A DNA stretch of 64,000 nt from Stenopsyche tienmushanensis (Eukaryota; Arthropoda; Insecta; Trichoptera; Stenopsychidae). The notes under the pieces were generated by a model. The model was not told where the DNA came from. It saw only the letters and a program-made list of their open reading frames with translations, and made no database searches. The DNA is taken from contig WACJ01000519.1 of NCBI GenBank assembly GCA_008973525.1, positions 2,170,001-2,234,000 on the forward strand, given 5' to 3'. The translations under genes were made by a program, and so were the position numbers. This document shows, one piece after another, positions 1 to 13,700 of this stretch (positions are counted from its first letter, which is position 1; every line of letters starts with the position of its first letter).

Positions 1-239
1 CGATTTCATGTAGATTTTTTGTTATAAAGATAAGCCATAATATCAATTCTAAAAGACGGTTCGTCGATGTACGAGCCTTCAAATAATGCGTGTCAATATT
101 TTATAATAATTTGAGGCTTAGTTCGTGAGTTATAGTGGTTTTAGTGAAGCTACATTTGTGGTTTTTATGGAAACGGTGAAAAAATTGATGAATTTAGTGT
201 GTTGATAAATCATTGCTTTTTAATGTGAAAAAATATTAT

Positions 240-760
240 TCAAGCAAAGCAATGGCTTTACAAGTGTTATTCAGACTATGTTCCATCGTGATAAATGATT
301 TGCTGATTTTAAATGCGGCTGTGCTAACACCGATGATGCTGAATGCTCTAATTATATAGCTGACTCCTTAAAGATATCAGAAGGCAGTGTATTCACTATT
401 TTGCATCAACATTTGTCCATGAGAAAGCTTTGTTTAAAGCGAGTACTGCGTCGACAATTCACAGAGTGCTGTTTGGAGCTGTTTCAGTGTAATGAAAAGG
501 ATTTTTTTGTGTGATATGTGACAATGGATGAGACTTCAGTTACGCGGCTAATTACGCTGTGTAATTGTTTATATGAGTCCTACTTTAAAGGCAGCTGCTA
601 CGAGTCGTTTGAAGCAAACCATTGTTTCCCATGGTATACAACTGGAGTGCCTTTCTTTTCAAAACGTGTTGAAGGCATCAGGATGGGTCACCAAAGTACA
701 CATCCACGGAATCTTATCTGCGTCCATGTACAGATCCCCACATGGATAATCCGATGAGTT
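240..760 (+). mobile_element. Decayed mariner transposase fragment
   Basis: Translated pieces in shifting frames read SEGSVFTILHQHLSMRKLC, then LELFQCNEKDFF, then VTMDETS. These match the mariner order of helix-turn-helix, MRKLC linker and the catalytic MDET motif. Stops and frameshifts interrupt the frame, and the terminal repeats were not found, so it is a dead fragment. Confidence 0.7.
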
Positions 761-2691
761 CTTGAAGCTAAACCCTATTAGGTGGCCAAGTCCCTGGAAG
801 GAACTGTGATATCCAATGGTTTAGGCACACCCAAAGATATTTCTCCGTTGAACAGAATCAAAGAACAGATAGAGATAGCGCCCAGCAATTGAAGATGACA
901 ATCTACATTTCCCATTCATATAGTACAGCCTTCTGTGCTCATTTTCTTAGCTCGCTCGAGTCTTCTTTTGTTGCTGCGTCCTTTGGATTGAGGAATATGT
1001 TGCTGACTTTGATTGATCGGTTGTTTTTCCAGCAAAATTTGCAGTCACTCTGTGCACTGTTCCTTTTGCAGGCATTCCGTTGCTTTCCAACTATGCTCCA
1101 GCTTCATATAGTGCAATGCCAACATAGATAGCATCGTAAACAATGCGCACATTTATTCTTCGGCCCCAGTTTTTTCCTGCGAGTCATGCAACATTTTAGC
1201 ATAAAATCCCAACGGACTTTTTGGGTGCAAAAGTGAGCTAGTTGTTTACGTGCCACTCCCGAAAATTTTAACTGATATGATTGATAGCGAAGTCAATTGC
1301 AACAATGGAAAAATTACTTCCTAAAAGCAAAGAAACCGTGATATTTTAAGGGAACTGAAATATAAATCTTCCCGTCGACTATTAAAGCCGGGAAGGGGAG
1401 TGAATGGGCGGGGTGAGTTTTGAAAATCGGTCTTAAAATAAATGCGACATCCCATGCGGATCGAGGATCATAATATAACATCAATGAAACGACTTCATCA
1501 TCAAACTCTTGCTGAAGGAAGATGACAACTCGATCAATTTCTGATAAAACATGTCGATATTGAATACACAATGGAATAACACTATCATATATTATATTCG
1601 AAACCGAGTAAAATTTAGACGATGCAGTTTATCAGTGTTTTTCAATTATCCGTGTCCTTCATTCCCAGTCCAATTAATTTATGTTCAGTTATAGAATTTA
1701 ATAAGGAGTTGAATACTGACATCTGCGTCAAATAATGGCATTGCAGGGACGAAATTCTATTTACAGTTCACTTTCACATGCAAAACATTTGCACGTCTCC
1801 AGGCATAGTCTGCCGAAGATCCACTGCGAAGGACTCTCGTTGATTTTGACGATCAAACCTTTTGTAACTGATTTTCTTCTTTGGCTTTTAAGGCGTCAAT
1901 GCTAACGTCTTGCATGTAATTATTCCAGTTGACAGTCATGTTTTCATTCATACCCAATTCTTCATCGCACAGTTTACTCGACATAAGTTCATTAGATCAG
2001 TTTTAAATTAAAAAACGCCATCACAAATATCATCTTTTGGGATCGACCTTGAAATTTACATTCCTACCCTTGTCTGTTCGCACTTGCTTATCTTCCTTTT
2101 GTTTTTATTAGCATGAACAATGTCAGAGCAATTGGTCGAGCTTATCGATCTAAGATAAACGCTTCGATATTCCTTCTGTTTATGTTCCGAATATCGAATT
2201 TGGGTCCCGAACAACAACGCTGGACGATGAACGCATTAAAAAGTTGTTTTATTAATCATCCTACGAACTTATTAAATGATGTTAGCTGCCTTATCATTAT
2301 CTATTATGGATCAAAATCAAAATAAATTGATAATTGATTGATATCAATTCATTCTTGAAACGAACATTGCTTATCAACAAAGATTCTAGATTTTTGTATT
2401 TCTATTGATGTAGGAAAATCTATGGCGTTTTAAAATTTTTGACCTTTTAATAATATAACCAAACCAAATCTATATCCGTTAAATTGTTTATGCATGGTAT
2501 TTTGCAGATTGATAACAAAAATATCATGTCGTTATTTTAATGTAAACGCTATATAATTAACGCATTAGTCACTTCATATTTCAATAATCTTATTGGCATT
2601 TAGCAAATGTCATACACGTCTTCGTCCCATCCCATATATCGCTGTAGTCTTTAAATATAACAATATATCATTTTTTGCGTATTTTATAATG

Positions 2692-3652
2692 CACTCAGCG
2701 GCGCGGAAATTGGCCCAAACTTAATATTTAGCTTGAATCAAAAATATATGAAAACCGTACAAGTTTTACAGAATATTAATGAAAATACATTTTAATTGGA
2801 TTTGACTAATTATTAAAAGTTATAATTTTACAAAGATCTTCAATCACAATCAAATATATAATCACAATCATAATTCAGAGCATGCAGTCAGGCATGCTCT
2901 GAATCATGTTTTTAACGTTATCTTGAGAAATTTCATCCCTGTGGTAGATTTGAAATCGTCTCTCAAACATTGAGTTCATATCGGGGCTTCAGGCTGATCA
3001 CTGTTATCTTGCTAGGCATTGTCTTGCATTAGTAAAAAAATATCACCGACAATGAACTCCGCGTAAGGCACAACATGTTCTTGAAGAACCTCTTCAATGA
3101 TCCGCTTAAGTGTCAGACTTCCATTGATGACTGTTAATTCTGTGCGCGCTTCAGAGCTTTTGCCACCCCATATCATCACTGATTCCCCCGCGGAAACTCA
3201 CCATTTGTCCAGTAGTTATGCTAAGAAAGTGCTCTCTACTTCTTCTGTAGACTCGCTCACGACCATCTGGAGCTCTCAAAGCCGCTCTGGATTCATCCGT
3301 GAATCAAACTTTACTCCATTGGTTATTTGTCCAATCAGCATATTCACGGACAAATCTTAATCGAGCAACATTATGCTGTTTGAGTACTGGCCCTTGTGCC
3401 GATCCTTTTTCTTATCGTCCAGCCACTCACATTGGCATCTCTTATCGATTGGAAATGCTGCTTAATCTCAACGGTGGTGAGGAATCGATTTCGTAGGACT
3501 TCCAAGATGATAAACCGATCATCACGAGCCGATGTGCATCTTGTGTAGAAGCCAGTCTGTTAATAGCGTTTTAATTAACAATGAACTAAATGAAACATAG
3601 TTGCTTCATATTGCTATGTTTACGTTTAGGCCACATTCCGCGCCGCTGAGTG
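2692..3652 (-). mobile_element. Tc1-like transposon with terminal inverted repeats, inactive
   Basis: The ends are CACTCAGCGGCGCGGAA at 2692 and its reverse complement ending at 3652, giving a 961 bp element. The - strand encodes broken Tc1-type transposase segments around 3330-3030, including FTDESRA, MIWGGI-like and EARTELTVINGSLT, typical of the region between the catalytic Asp residues. Several stops and frameshifts are present. A 160 bp internal-deletion relative sits at 16611. Confidence 0.85.
2874..2903. repeat. Inverted repeat inside the Tc1-like element
   Basis: Arms TTCAGAGCATGC (2874-2885) and GCATGCTCTGAA (2892-2903) are separated by 6 bases. It lies inside the Tc1-like element, so it may be an internal transposase-binding or subterminal repeat, or chance. 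Confidence 0.6.
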
Positions 3653-3701
3653 TGTTTATTGTAAAATGACATTTTTTAAAAATAATAACTGTGTTTTTCA
3701 G

Positions 3702-4731
3702 CTCCACCTGCTCCCTGTAACCTCACAATTCAAAAAATTGAATCGAATGTAATCCATCTTATGTGGGTATTAAGTAAAGATCCACCATCACACAATGAAA
3801 TCATTCACGAGAACAACGATAGGTCGCATAGATCTATTAGAAAACATTCCAATCAGTTGAATGTTTTTCTTAACGACGACCGAAAAAAGAAACGAAGGCG
3901 AGACGCCGGCTCCGACGCTGAAAAAAATGCATCAAACGGGACGTCCACCATCAAAAGCGATACCAAAATCAATAACGGATCATCGCCCGATTCGGGAAGC
4001 CTTAATTTCCGACTATTTTATAAACGGGGACCGGAAGGCGACAAACCTTGGATAAACCCCGAAGATCTTTCATGGCCAGTAATTTACAAAGACCTTACTC
4101 TTAAATCCAAAATAGAGAGTCCAAAGCATTTTACATATAATCTTACTAAATTGAGTGAGTATTTAAATCTAAAATTATTAATATTCATATATCTAATGTA
4201 CGTTTTTATTAAATTATAAATTTAATGTTTATATTTTTAGCTCCTTTTACAAACTATGAAATATGGGTGACGGCGTATTATTCTTTTTTAAACGGTTCGA
4301 ATTCTTCCCTCACTGAGCCTTCGCCCAAAGTCCACAGTATAACAGACGTCTCGCCGCCATCGGAACCCGACATAATGGAGCTTTATTGTGCATCTCCCGG
4401 TAAAATGTTTATTCAATGGTTAAAGCCGAAAAACTACGTCAAAAGCCTAGATATTTACACGATCGGCATCAAATCAAACGAGGTTATAAGGGGCAATCAG
4501 GTGGTCGTAATCAATACGACGGCCGATCATATAGAGACCGCAGTAATCCTGGTTAGTGTTTATTAATATTGATGAAATTGTGCGACTATAATGGCTGTAA
4601 TAAAATATTTTAATGTGTTTTAGCCTGTGGAATCTTACAACAATGTAACGTACGAAGTGGAAATGTATGCGTCGACTCTTTCTGTGCATAGTAACGAATA
4701 CAAAAATGGAACAAAAACGAAACCACACAGT
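3702..4731 (+). other. Ptp99A: FN3-like ectodomain exons of the phosphatase gene
   Basis: Three exons encode two fibronectin III-like modules. The first begins with a PPAPCNL segment and a W-containing strand, then is interrupted by a polar stretch that includes a KKKRRR run near residue 50-55 before continuing with RLFYKRG and a YELWVTAYY-like strand in the next exon. The second begins near [11 protein letters not shown] and ends in the exon at 4624-4731. Several N-x-S/T sites fit an extracellular location. The donor used after 4731 (gtattt) is weak, but it is the one that keeps the frame into the membrane exon. Confidence 0.75.
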
Positions 4732-7700
4732 GTATTTATCCTTAATGTTGACTTATTAGTTATTAGATATTGTTAATGTGAGAAATTTTAGCTCTGGCTA
4801 AAAAGGAATTATAAATATGATTGTTATTTTATAACATTTTGTTATCTAATTGAACTTCAAATCTCTTTAAAAAATTGTTAAACATTAAAACTATTGTTTA
4901 TAAAATTGTTTCCTAATATAAACTTTTAATTTGCAGGTTTTCATGACGGTGAATTGTACGTCGGACATTGGATCTGATGAAATAGAATCGCCAGTCAATG
5001 AAATCGAATTGCCCGCTAGTATGGTGGGATATGTATTCCTCGCATTGATTGTGACAATTGTTATTTTACTCTTTTTGGTTTTGATTCTATATCGCTGGGG
5101 TTGCACGTAAGTCCTGTATATTAGGGGAACAGAAGAATATTTGCGTATTTATTAAAAAAATGTTTAAATTTATTAATCCTTTGATGAATGAGGTGACGAG
5201 TCAGTAGATTTGAGAGAATCACCTGAGGTCAATATAAATGACATTGAGATTACTCTCCCGACTTTGAGTGAGTTTGAAGCTTGTTTACAGGGTCATCAGG
5301 GAAGGAAGGCCACGGTCCAACTACAAGTGCATATCCCTTCTAAATATTGCATATAAATTGTTTGTCATGCTATTACAATATTTTTCGGTGTGGTGCTTAC
5401 CGTCTGGTAATAAGTGATAAGGGCTTATACGGCTATCCATGTGAGAAGTATGCACGCATACCCTCTGTGTTATTGTGTTTTGTTGGTGCTCGCACCGGAA
5501 ACTGCACACATTTCAATTCATATCAGTAGGAATCATTGGGACACAACATCTTCTCCTTGAAATTTTTCATTTCAAACTAGCTTCTATGACATTATTCATC
5601 ATTTTTTTCTCTAAAAGCGTGATACCGTTGCTACATGTCAGTGTATTGTAACGTAGGGGGCCGCTGACTATAGGCACCCCTGCGGTCCTTCGTAGATGCA
5701 GCGGGTGCTGCGTTATCCGGATCGCGGAACCCGGATCCAAAAGTCACTCGAAAGTTAACGTTTTGTATCGTTATCGTTTGGAGCACGAGGACGGCGCCGG
5801 TGAACTACGGATAATTACGTCAGGGTTCTTTAAGGGATGAGGATGTTCTGCTGGACGAAGATCGTGGAAGGAGACGATGAGGCAAAGACTGTATGTCGGC
5901 TCAACACATTTATTTGTATAAAATGCGGAACGCAACAATCGTGGATGGCAATGGCGTGTGATTATGTATGTCGGGCGAAGCGCGGCGAAAATGGCGGTGC
6001 ACACGGAGGCTTCTACGGACCAAGTCTCCGAAGAGATGTTGGCCTGGCAACGACTAGGAACGAACTTATATCTCCGTGATTTTGCAGGAGAGTGTCTCAT
6101 TTTTACCTGGCAATTGAAGCCAAGCACCCTTTCTTATCTCTGCAACTGACGCCAGCGTCCTTATCTACACCCGAGCGGCATCGGTTCAGCCCTTATAGTG
6201 GTACTTTGAACGCGCATCCTCTGGAAGCCACGTGTTTCTTGACCGTATGGACTGGCAACGGTGGAATCCCATCGATTTCGCCGCATGTACACTATATTTT
6301 TATTAATTTAATTACGCCTCCACGCTACAGTGTGAATTAAAATATGTGTTACCGCCTTGCGGTATAGTCCACCGGGGACCGAAAAATAGGCAAATACATA
6401 ACAAATCGATGGTTATAGTGCTTTATTTACCCTTAGCAATCACCAGACCAATATGCGCCAACATAGTGCGTTTTGCATAAACGTCTCTGTAAATATTGTA
6501 CTGTAAATCTAAATAAATAAAATATAAAAATAAAAAAAATAACAAATTGCATACACAAATAATATTTTTACTATGCCTATGTTATTCCCGCAAGTATAAA
6601 CAATAGGTTGACAAAGTTTTATCGCAATCGGATGAATGGTATGGCAACGCATTAAATACGAACAAAGATTATTTTTTATATATAAAATTGATTAGGCCGG
6701 TATTGGTTTAGGGGGATTGAACCATGACCATGAGCCATCTTAGATTTTGAACCGAGTGGCAGCAGACCCGTTGGAAGGCCTCGGCTATGCTGGGCTAATC
6801 GAATATAAAAAGACGCTGCATGTCTAGGATTGGACAATTAGATGGAGGAGGCCCAGGACATACGAAAATGGTGATATGCGTTGCCGGTGGTCGGGGCTCT
6901 ATTATATGGGCTATAAGCATTACCAAAAATCATGTACCATATTTTACGGCATATAAGATACTACGGACTATAAGCCGCACCTTAATTTTTAAATGATATT
7001 TTAAAAAATAACATTTTTATTTTTAGATTGCCAAGCCAGACAAAAAATATTCTTTGTTTACAAAAACAAATTGACCTTTAAAATCCCTAAAAGTCGTCAT
7101 CTGAACTTTCTTCTTTTTTCCTCTTTGTCGCCATCATTTTCCTCTACATATATCATTGCAGCTGTTATTTATGCCGCACTTCTTGAAATATTTAACAATA
7201 ATGTCTTCTCTCACTCTAGACCACGACTGTTTGATTATAGATCGTTTTAAAGTTCTCTTCGGTGTGAATTAATGTTGGGTTTCATCCATCATTCATTTGT
7301 TCATCGCTTAATTTGTTCATGTTACTCGTGGAATCCTTAGCAATAAGTGGAAAATGTTTTATCGCAATCCGATGAACGGTATGGCAGCGCATTTCGAACG
7401 AACAAAACCCGATTCATTTTAATATATTAGATTATGTATATAGCACACAAACTTAGCTCAAACATACGGTCACCAAATACGCAAATACTCTTCGGTCCTT
7501 CTGATATATCATAAGTCAAATTTATAATAAAATCGAATCTCTTTAATGACATATTTAATTAATTTTAGAAACACTCTTAAAAAGTGTTTCCCAATGACGT
7601 GCCATTTATTGGAAAGGGGTGCGGGTGCAGGCGGAAACGACGGTTGCAGTGAAGGCGGACTTTTGTCAAAACCAGAAATGTCAGCAAATTGCTCAAAAAA

Positions 7701-10700
7701 AACAGGTTGTTATACATTGTATTATTATTTTGCAAGATGTTCATTAAGTATTTAACTCTTTCATTCCGTATGCCGGCGTATATTCTATAAATTATCATAG
7801 TGCGCGCCGAATTATCAGCGAAGAGTTCCTTTTAGCACATCATAGATGCGTCGATATATCAGCGCTCTGAGGCTAAAAAATAAAACTATTAATATCAGCG
7901 ACTACAATAGAAGCAAGATGTTATTTATGACCAAACAGAAGATGATCATGATAATAGCCATGGATATGAATTTTATTATGGTAGTCAAGTAAACTTTACA
8001 CTCTTCATATAAGTTTTTCTCCCAGCTCCGACATCATTCTTATGAGAAAAGGAGACATTAGACTGTACTTTAAGAAACTCCCATATTAAAACATCATAGT
8101 TGGTTCGAGTCTTAATATCCTTCCGATCGATCGTTGAATATTTTATATTGTCCAATTGAGAACACTGCATGAGCATCATTTGGTAAGTCAATGATCCACA
8201 CAATGCGAGGTAAATGTAATGGATATTAAAATGGCTCTAATTCTGCAGCAAACTATTTGTGGCTTTGATATTATAATAATTGTGTGTTTCTTGATACTTT
8301 TATTATTTATAATTAGTGTTTCAAATAATCATCGTGCTTTATGCTCTTTTTTTAGTAACAAGCCCAACACACACTATTATTTATTGGGGTCCTCCCGATA
8401 ATACCATTTGTCTAGATGCTGCAAGAGAACAGTTATGGGACCCTTTCCACCCTCCCGTATCGGCAGAAAAATTTCTCTCACACACTGCAGCGTTGCATGC
8501 CGATAGTGCAATAGGATTTAGGTATACATTACTTTTAACTTTACTTTAAATACATCCGCGAAATGTCTCGCAAAACAAATTGCGTACACAAATAATGATT
8601 GTACTAGTTTGATAACCTTTATGGGTGTGCACACAACAATTCGCTAAATTTTCATCGCAATTGGATGAACGGTATAGGAATATATCTAGAACAAACAAAC
8701 AAACATAATGCCCGCACGCACGATTATTAAGTGAATTCACAATTTTTAAATTTATTTTTCAGTAAGGAATATGATTTGATACAGACAAAATCATCAAGTT
8801 TAGGATACTCATCTTTTCATAGTCAACATCCTGACAATAGACACAAAAATCGATATCTCAACATTACAGCATGTAAGTATCATATAATTTATTGGCATTT
8901 TTGATAATTGTTGACGTACAAAATACAATAATAATGTTTGTGTTTTCTTTAGATGATCATTCTCGTGTATGCTTGCTTCCGTCGTCTTCCTGTAACTGTG
9001 AACCAGGACGAGAACATAGAAAATCTTGCATTTCTAAAACCAATTCCCAATCATCAGAAGTGCCGGTTAATTGTGATTACGTAAATGCCAACTTTATAGA
9101 CGGTGTGGTATCAGAAATTAATCCAGATTTGTCTAAATTTATTGTCGATCAAAATAATAAACGCAAAGCATTCCAAAAGAAAAAGAATGAAATGTCAGAC
9201 GTGTCAAACGTCGTCACTCAACCCACGTCTGAACTTTGGATAACGCTCGACGAATCTCACAACCCGCACAATCACGTTCAAGCGTGCTCTAAAACATTCG
9301 CCAATGACAATGTGGATATGAACGCTGAATCAAAGTATCCATTCAGTAATACGAATATGCAAGATAGCATAAACACAATGAAAAATAAACTCTCGTTAGA
9401 TCTGGAGAAGAAGGACGAGAAAAAGATTTTGTCTCCAGGTTCTGAAATCCTCGCTAGTACTTGTAGATTATCTATAAATTTAGATAGAAAAGATGAAAAA
9501 CAGGAAGACGTTAAAAGTGAAAAAAGCGCAAAGGAAGTCAAAAATAAGAAACGGTCCACGTCTGCCGACACTAGGGACATAATAATAGATAAGAAAAGTA
9601 GCAGCAGGGGTCATAGTAAAAATTCATCGGTGGTCGTGACGGGCAATGACAGCAGTCCGTCGAACAATCCCCCAAAAATAGAAGGCGCATTTTTGAATAT
9701 TGAATTTTCAGGAATCGTGGATTCCGAAAGAGAATTACAGAAAGCGAGGGAATTGGAAAGGCTGAAAGAAGCCAGTAAAGTGCCCGAAGCGCCCGAAGAA
9801 ACATTGGATGACCTCGAAGATCTTTACGTTCAAATCGGTAAACATGAATCGTTAAACTCGTAAATACCCGATGTCGATTATTTAAACGCATTGTTTTTAC
9901 AATAAAATATTTCTTACGCAGATAATGAATCCTATAGGGTAAATTCGTCGTGGCTGTTGGATAGACGAAGGTATATCGGAACGCAGGGACCGACGCCTGG
10001 AACCCTTACTGCATTCTGGAGAATGGTATGGGATCACAAAGTTGTTGTAATTGTTATGATAACAAACCTCGTGGAGAGAGGAAAGGTAATATATTACATT
10101 TTAAATAATCGATCATCGACTATAAATTATACTCGTTATTTGATTATTTTTTTTAATGGCGTTCACAGAGAAAGTGCGATATGTATTGGCCGAAGGAAGG
10201 CTCAGAAACCCACGGCTTATTTCAAGTAAATACTCTTAGAGAGGAAGTCATGGCAACGTATACCGTTCGAACATTTTCAATAAAAAATATCAAGGTATGA
10301 ATCATTAGTTAATATACAGTCAATCCTTCTATAGCATCGACGTAACGCTATAGAAGGGTTGACTGCATAAAATATCTATATATTTCAATATAATTGTTTT
10401 TTTTTTAAACTTTAGACAGGAGAATCTCGATCAGTTTTTCAATATCACTATACGGTGTGGCCTGATCATGGAACACCGGAACATCCTCTAGCAGTTCTTC
10501 GTTTCAGAGAAGCTGCGAGGAAAGCTGCTCATCCACAAGCCGGAGCTATTCTTGTGCATTGCAGGTAAAGATAATAATTTCAAATAGTTTATTGAACATC
10601 GCTTCTCTCGCAATCCTAATGTTGAAATTTTTGACGGTCTCTATGGTTTAGTACCAGCCAAATTAATATGGTGATCGTTCTTTATCACATGTTCAGTTAG

Positions 10701-13700
10701 CGCCGATTTACTAAACAATCTATGAGTGTCTTCGTGTTGGAGTTAATAGCGTAAAGGTATCTATTAGTATGAATCAGCGGTCTGAAAGACGGACCGGTTG
10801 GACACACAAACCTTGTGGCGACTCCCTCATCTTTTCGGGCACTTAGCTATGGGGAGAAATGCATCCCCGGAGCTTTCTACAATCTCCATATTCAAGAAAT
10901 TCCTCCCAGAGGCTAATTTACTTTGGTGGCTCGCACCAAATGAAGTCGCAAGCGAGACTGGACTTCCCCTCACCCATAAAACGTATTTATTTATCTATTT
11001 TAATTATTATTTTACCTAGTCTTAGTTTATCATATATATCTAAGCTAGTTTTTTTTCTTTTCTTGTTTTAATTTACAAACTCTAGCTAGTTTCTTCCCCG
11101 CACTCCAGAGTGCATATGGTCACTCGAAGTTGAAGTGTCCTCGCGGACATGGACATTAAATTCAGGTTTTGCACCTTGTTGTGCGCGTATGTTGTGCGGG
11201 CTGGCATGATTCCGAATAGCGGGATCAACATACAGCTCGGGTCAGTGGAGGGTCCCCATGTCCATATGGCCAAATGACGAGTGTTATCTACATATCTCAG
11301 CCACATTTTCAATTTTAAGGAGGCTTCTTCAATAGATTTTTCCTCTAGCAGGAAAAAACCTATGCCCAAATTTTATACGAGCCCCCAACTGTCTATAGCG
11401 TTTTTTCCTATACCTTAGTCCCTATCTTGTCGTTATAGGAGGGTTATCTGTATATAATAATAATATTCGTTACTACTGGCTATTAACCGTTTGATGCTGC
11501 GGATACGCTCACACATGTTACGGGCAGTGTTCCCTAGGGCTTTACTTACAATGCTTGTATTTCAATCAAAGAGTTGATATATCAAATGTTTTGAGTATTT
11601 TTTAAAATGTCATTTAGTTACTGTTTATAAATCATTTTAACAAATGTTTTTCTCTTTGTTTCTAGTGCGGGAGTAGGTCGAACAGGAACTTACATAGTTC
11701 TCGATGCTATGTTGAATTATCTCCGCCTCACCGGTTCCTTAAATGTTTACGGTTTCCTATGTCATATTCGATCTCAGAGAAATTTCCTAGTGCAAACTGA
11801 GGAACAGTATATTTTTATACATGATGCGCTTCTCGAAGCTATCCAATCGGGGGATACTGAAGTCCTTTCTGAAAATGCTAAAACATATCTAAGAAAATTA
11901 TTAGAACCGTTTCCTGAAGATTTTCTACGTGATTCTATCATAGACAGTAAATTCGGACTATACGGCGCACCCATTAAAGAAAATCACATTGAACCCGTCT
12001 TTGAGACGGTCGGTGAAGAGTGCGACTTTACAATGTGGAGTAACGTAGATGACGTGCGCTATAGCGGCGAGAAAACATTGGATGAATGCCGAAATGACAT
12101 AGTCAGCGTGGCATTGCGAGAAGCTTTAGAACTCAATTCTAACGTCAATGGCAATTGTGAAAATCAAAATAATGTGGATTTACTACAAAATCAACCGGAT
12201 ATTGCAAGTCTTTTGAACGGAGTAAAAAAAGATAACGCTCAGGAAAATTCAACCAATCATTCTGATTTGGATGAAAATATATCCGATATTAAATTTAACA
12301 AAATGGAATCCAACGACATAAGTCCGGAGCTTATTATAGACGATGTGAAAGAAGACCAGAAGATAATCGATTTTGAAGATGGAATAATTTACAATAAGAA
12401 TTTAATCAATAAAAAAGATATAATGGCTTGTGAAAAAAATCCAGAAACATCGTCCATAAATTCAATCATCTTGGGCCGATCCGATCATTCGACGAGTTAC
12501 GAAAAGCTAAACGGTGTTTGTGCAAAAGTTAGCGAAGAATCTAAAGCGTCTTCGATGTCCAACGAAGAAGTGGAACTCTCTTCGAACGATAATAATTCTA
12601 ACGGTGCAGCCGCTAACGGTATTAAAAATATCGAGAGAATATCCGGCGCACCTTTCAGCGGTGATAACAGCAATACAATTACAAGTAGCATAAGCTCCGA
12701 TACGAATAATGCAGTTAATTTTAAAGACAAAACTAGCAATTACTCACCTAGTCAAATGGCAAATAATCAAGACGGATCAGAGAGATGTAGAAAAGGAAAA
12801 AGGTAACATATATATTTGGGTACCCAGAAAAAAGCGCGTTTTTATAAATGAAATTCATTTCTTATAACCACCATATAATCACGATCAACATTCAAAACGT
12901 TCATACTCTTATCAAGCAAGCTTTTGCATAAAATTTATGTATTAATGCGTATGGTCCCGACTAACGAGTCGGCTGCGATGAACGACGGAATACGTTTAGA
13001 AGCCGTTGTCGCTGATTTTTTTTAATGAAACTTGTACAGTATACAAGGGCAAAAACATAGTTTGCTCAGAACAACATCTTCCATTGTTAATAGGGGTTGT
13101 TTTTGTAATTTTTGCTTAACGCACATTTCAGACGTTGACCGAACACTTACAAAACGACCTTTTATCTGAGTATATGAACATTTTCCTACTCCAATAATGT
13201 TTTATTAGCAAATTTTCATTGCACGAGGTATAAATAAAGAGCGTTTCTCTTTTAGTTCTAAAATTGAGGATAATTATGAGCAACTAAGTGGATCTGGACG
13301 TCCCGGTGGCTTGGGAAGCACTTCTTCGGATTGTTTTGCCGGAGCGCATCAATTTTCATGCCAGAAAAAAGATTTTGGTGGTAAAAAGCCAAGAAATCTA
13401 TTAGAACACCAATTCAAGGTATTAATATATAAATAAAATTATTTATTGTCTAATATTTATGCTTGTCTTTATAATTATTGATTATTTATTTTAGCTAATC
13501 ACATCATTCGAACCGAGTAAATTCCATATAGTAAATGCTTGTAAACAGGTTAATTCAGGAAAGAATCGAAGGGGTGCCGTTCTTCCGATTGAAAGTGGGC
13601 GTGTTCATTTAATCCCGAAGCCCGGAATCGATGGTAATTGCTGAATCAATAAACGTCGACTTGCGATCCAAATCTTTTTTTATAGTTTATATGTTTTTTT

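Larger units (their letters stand above)
1..3701 (+). other. Upstream intron of the phosphatase gene, repeat-filled
   Basis: No coding exon of the phosphatase is recognisable before the acceptor at 3700-3701. The stretch holds a decayed mariner (240-760) and a Tc1-like element (2692-3652). The interval 760-2690 is AT-rich with only short open frames that match nothing I know. Confidence 0.55.

Noticed and set aside
1314..1571. An 85-residue - strand open frame in the upstream intron
   Set aside because: No recognisable domain, no poly(A) signal or splice context, and it lies in a repeat-rich intron.
7134..7400. Possible exon in the phosphatase intron
   Set aside because: No frame joins in phase with the exons at 4937-5106 and 7569-7705, which already join directly.
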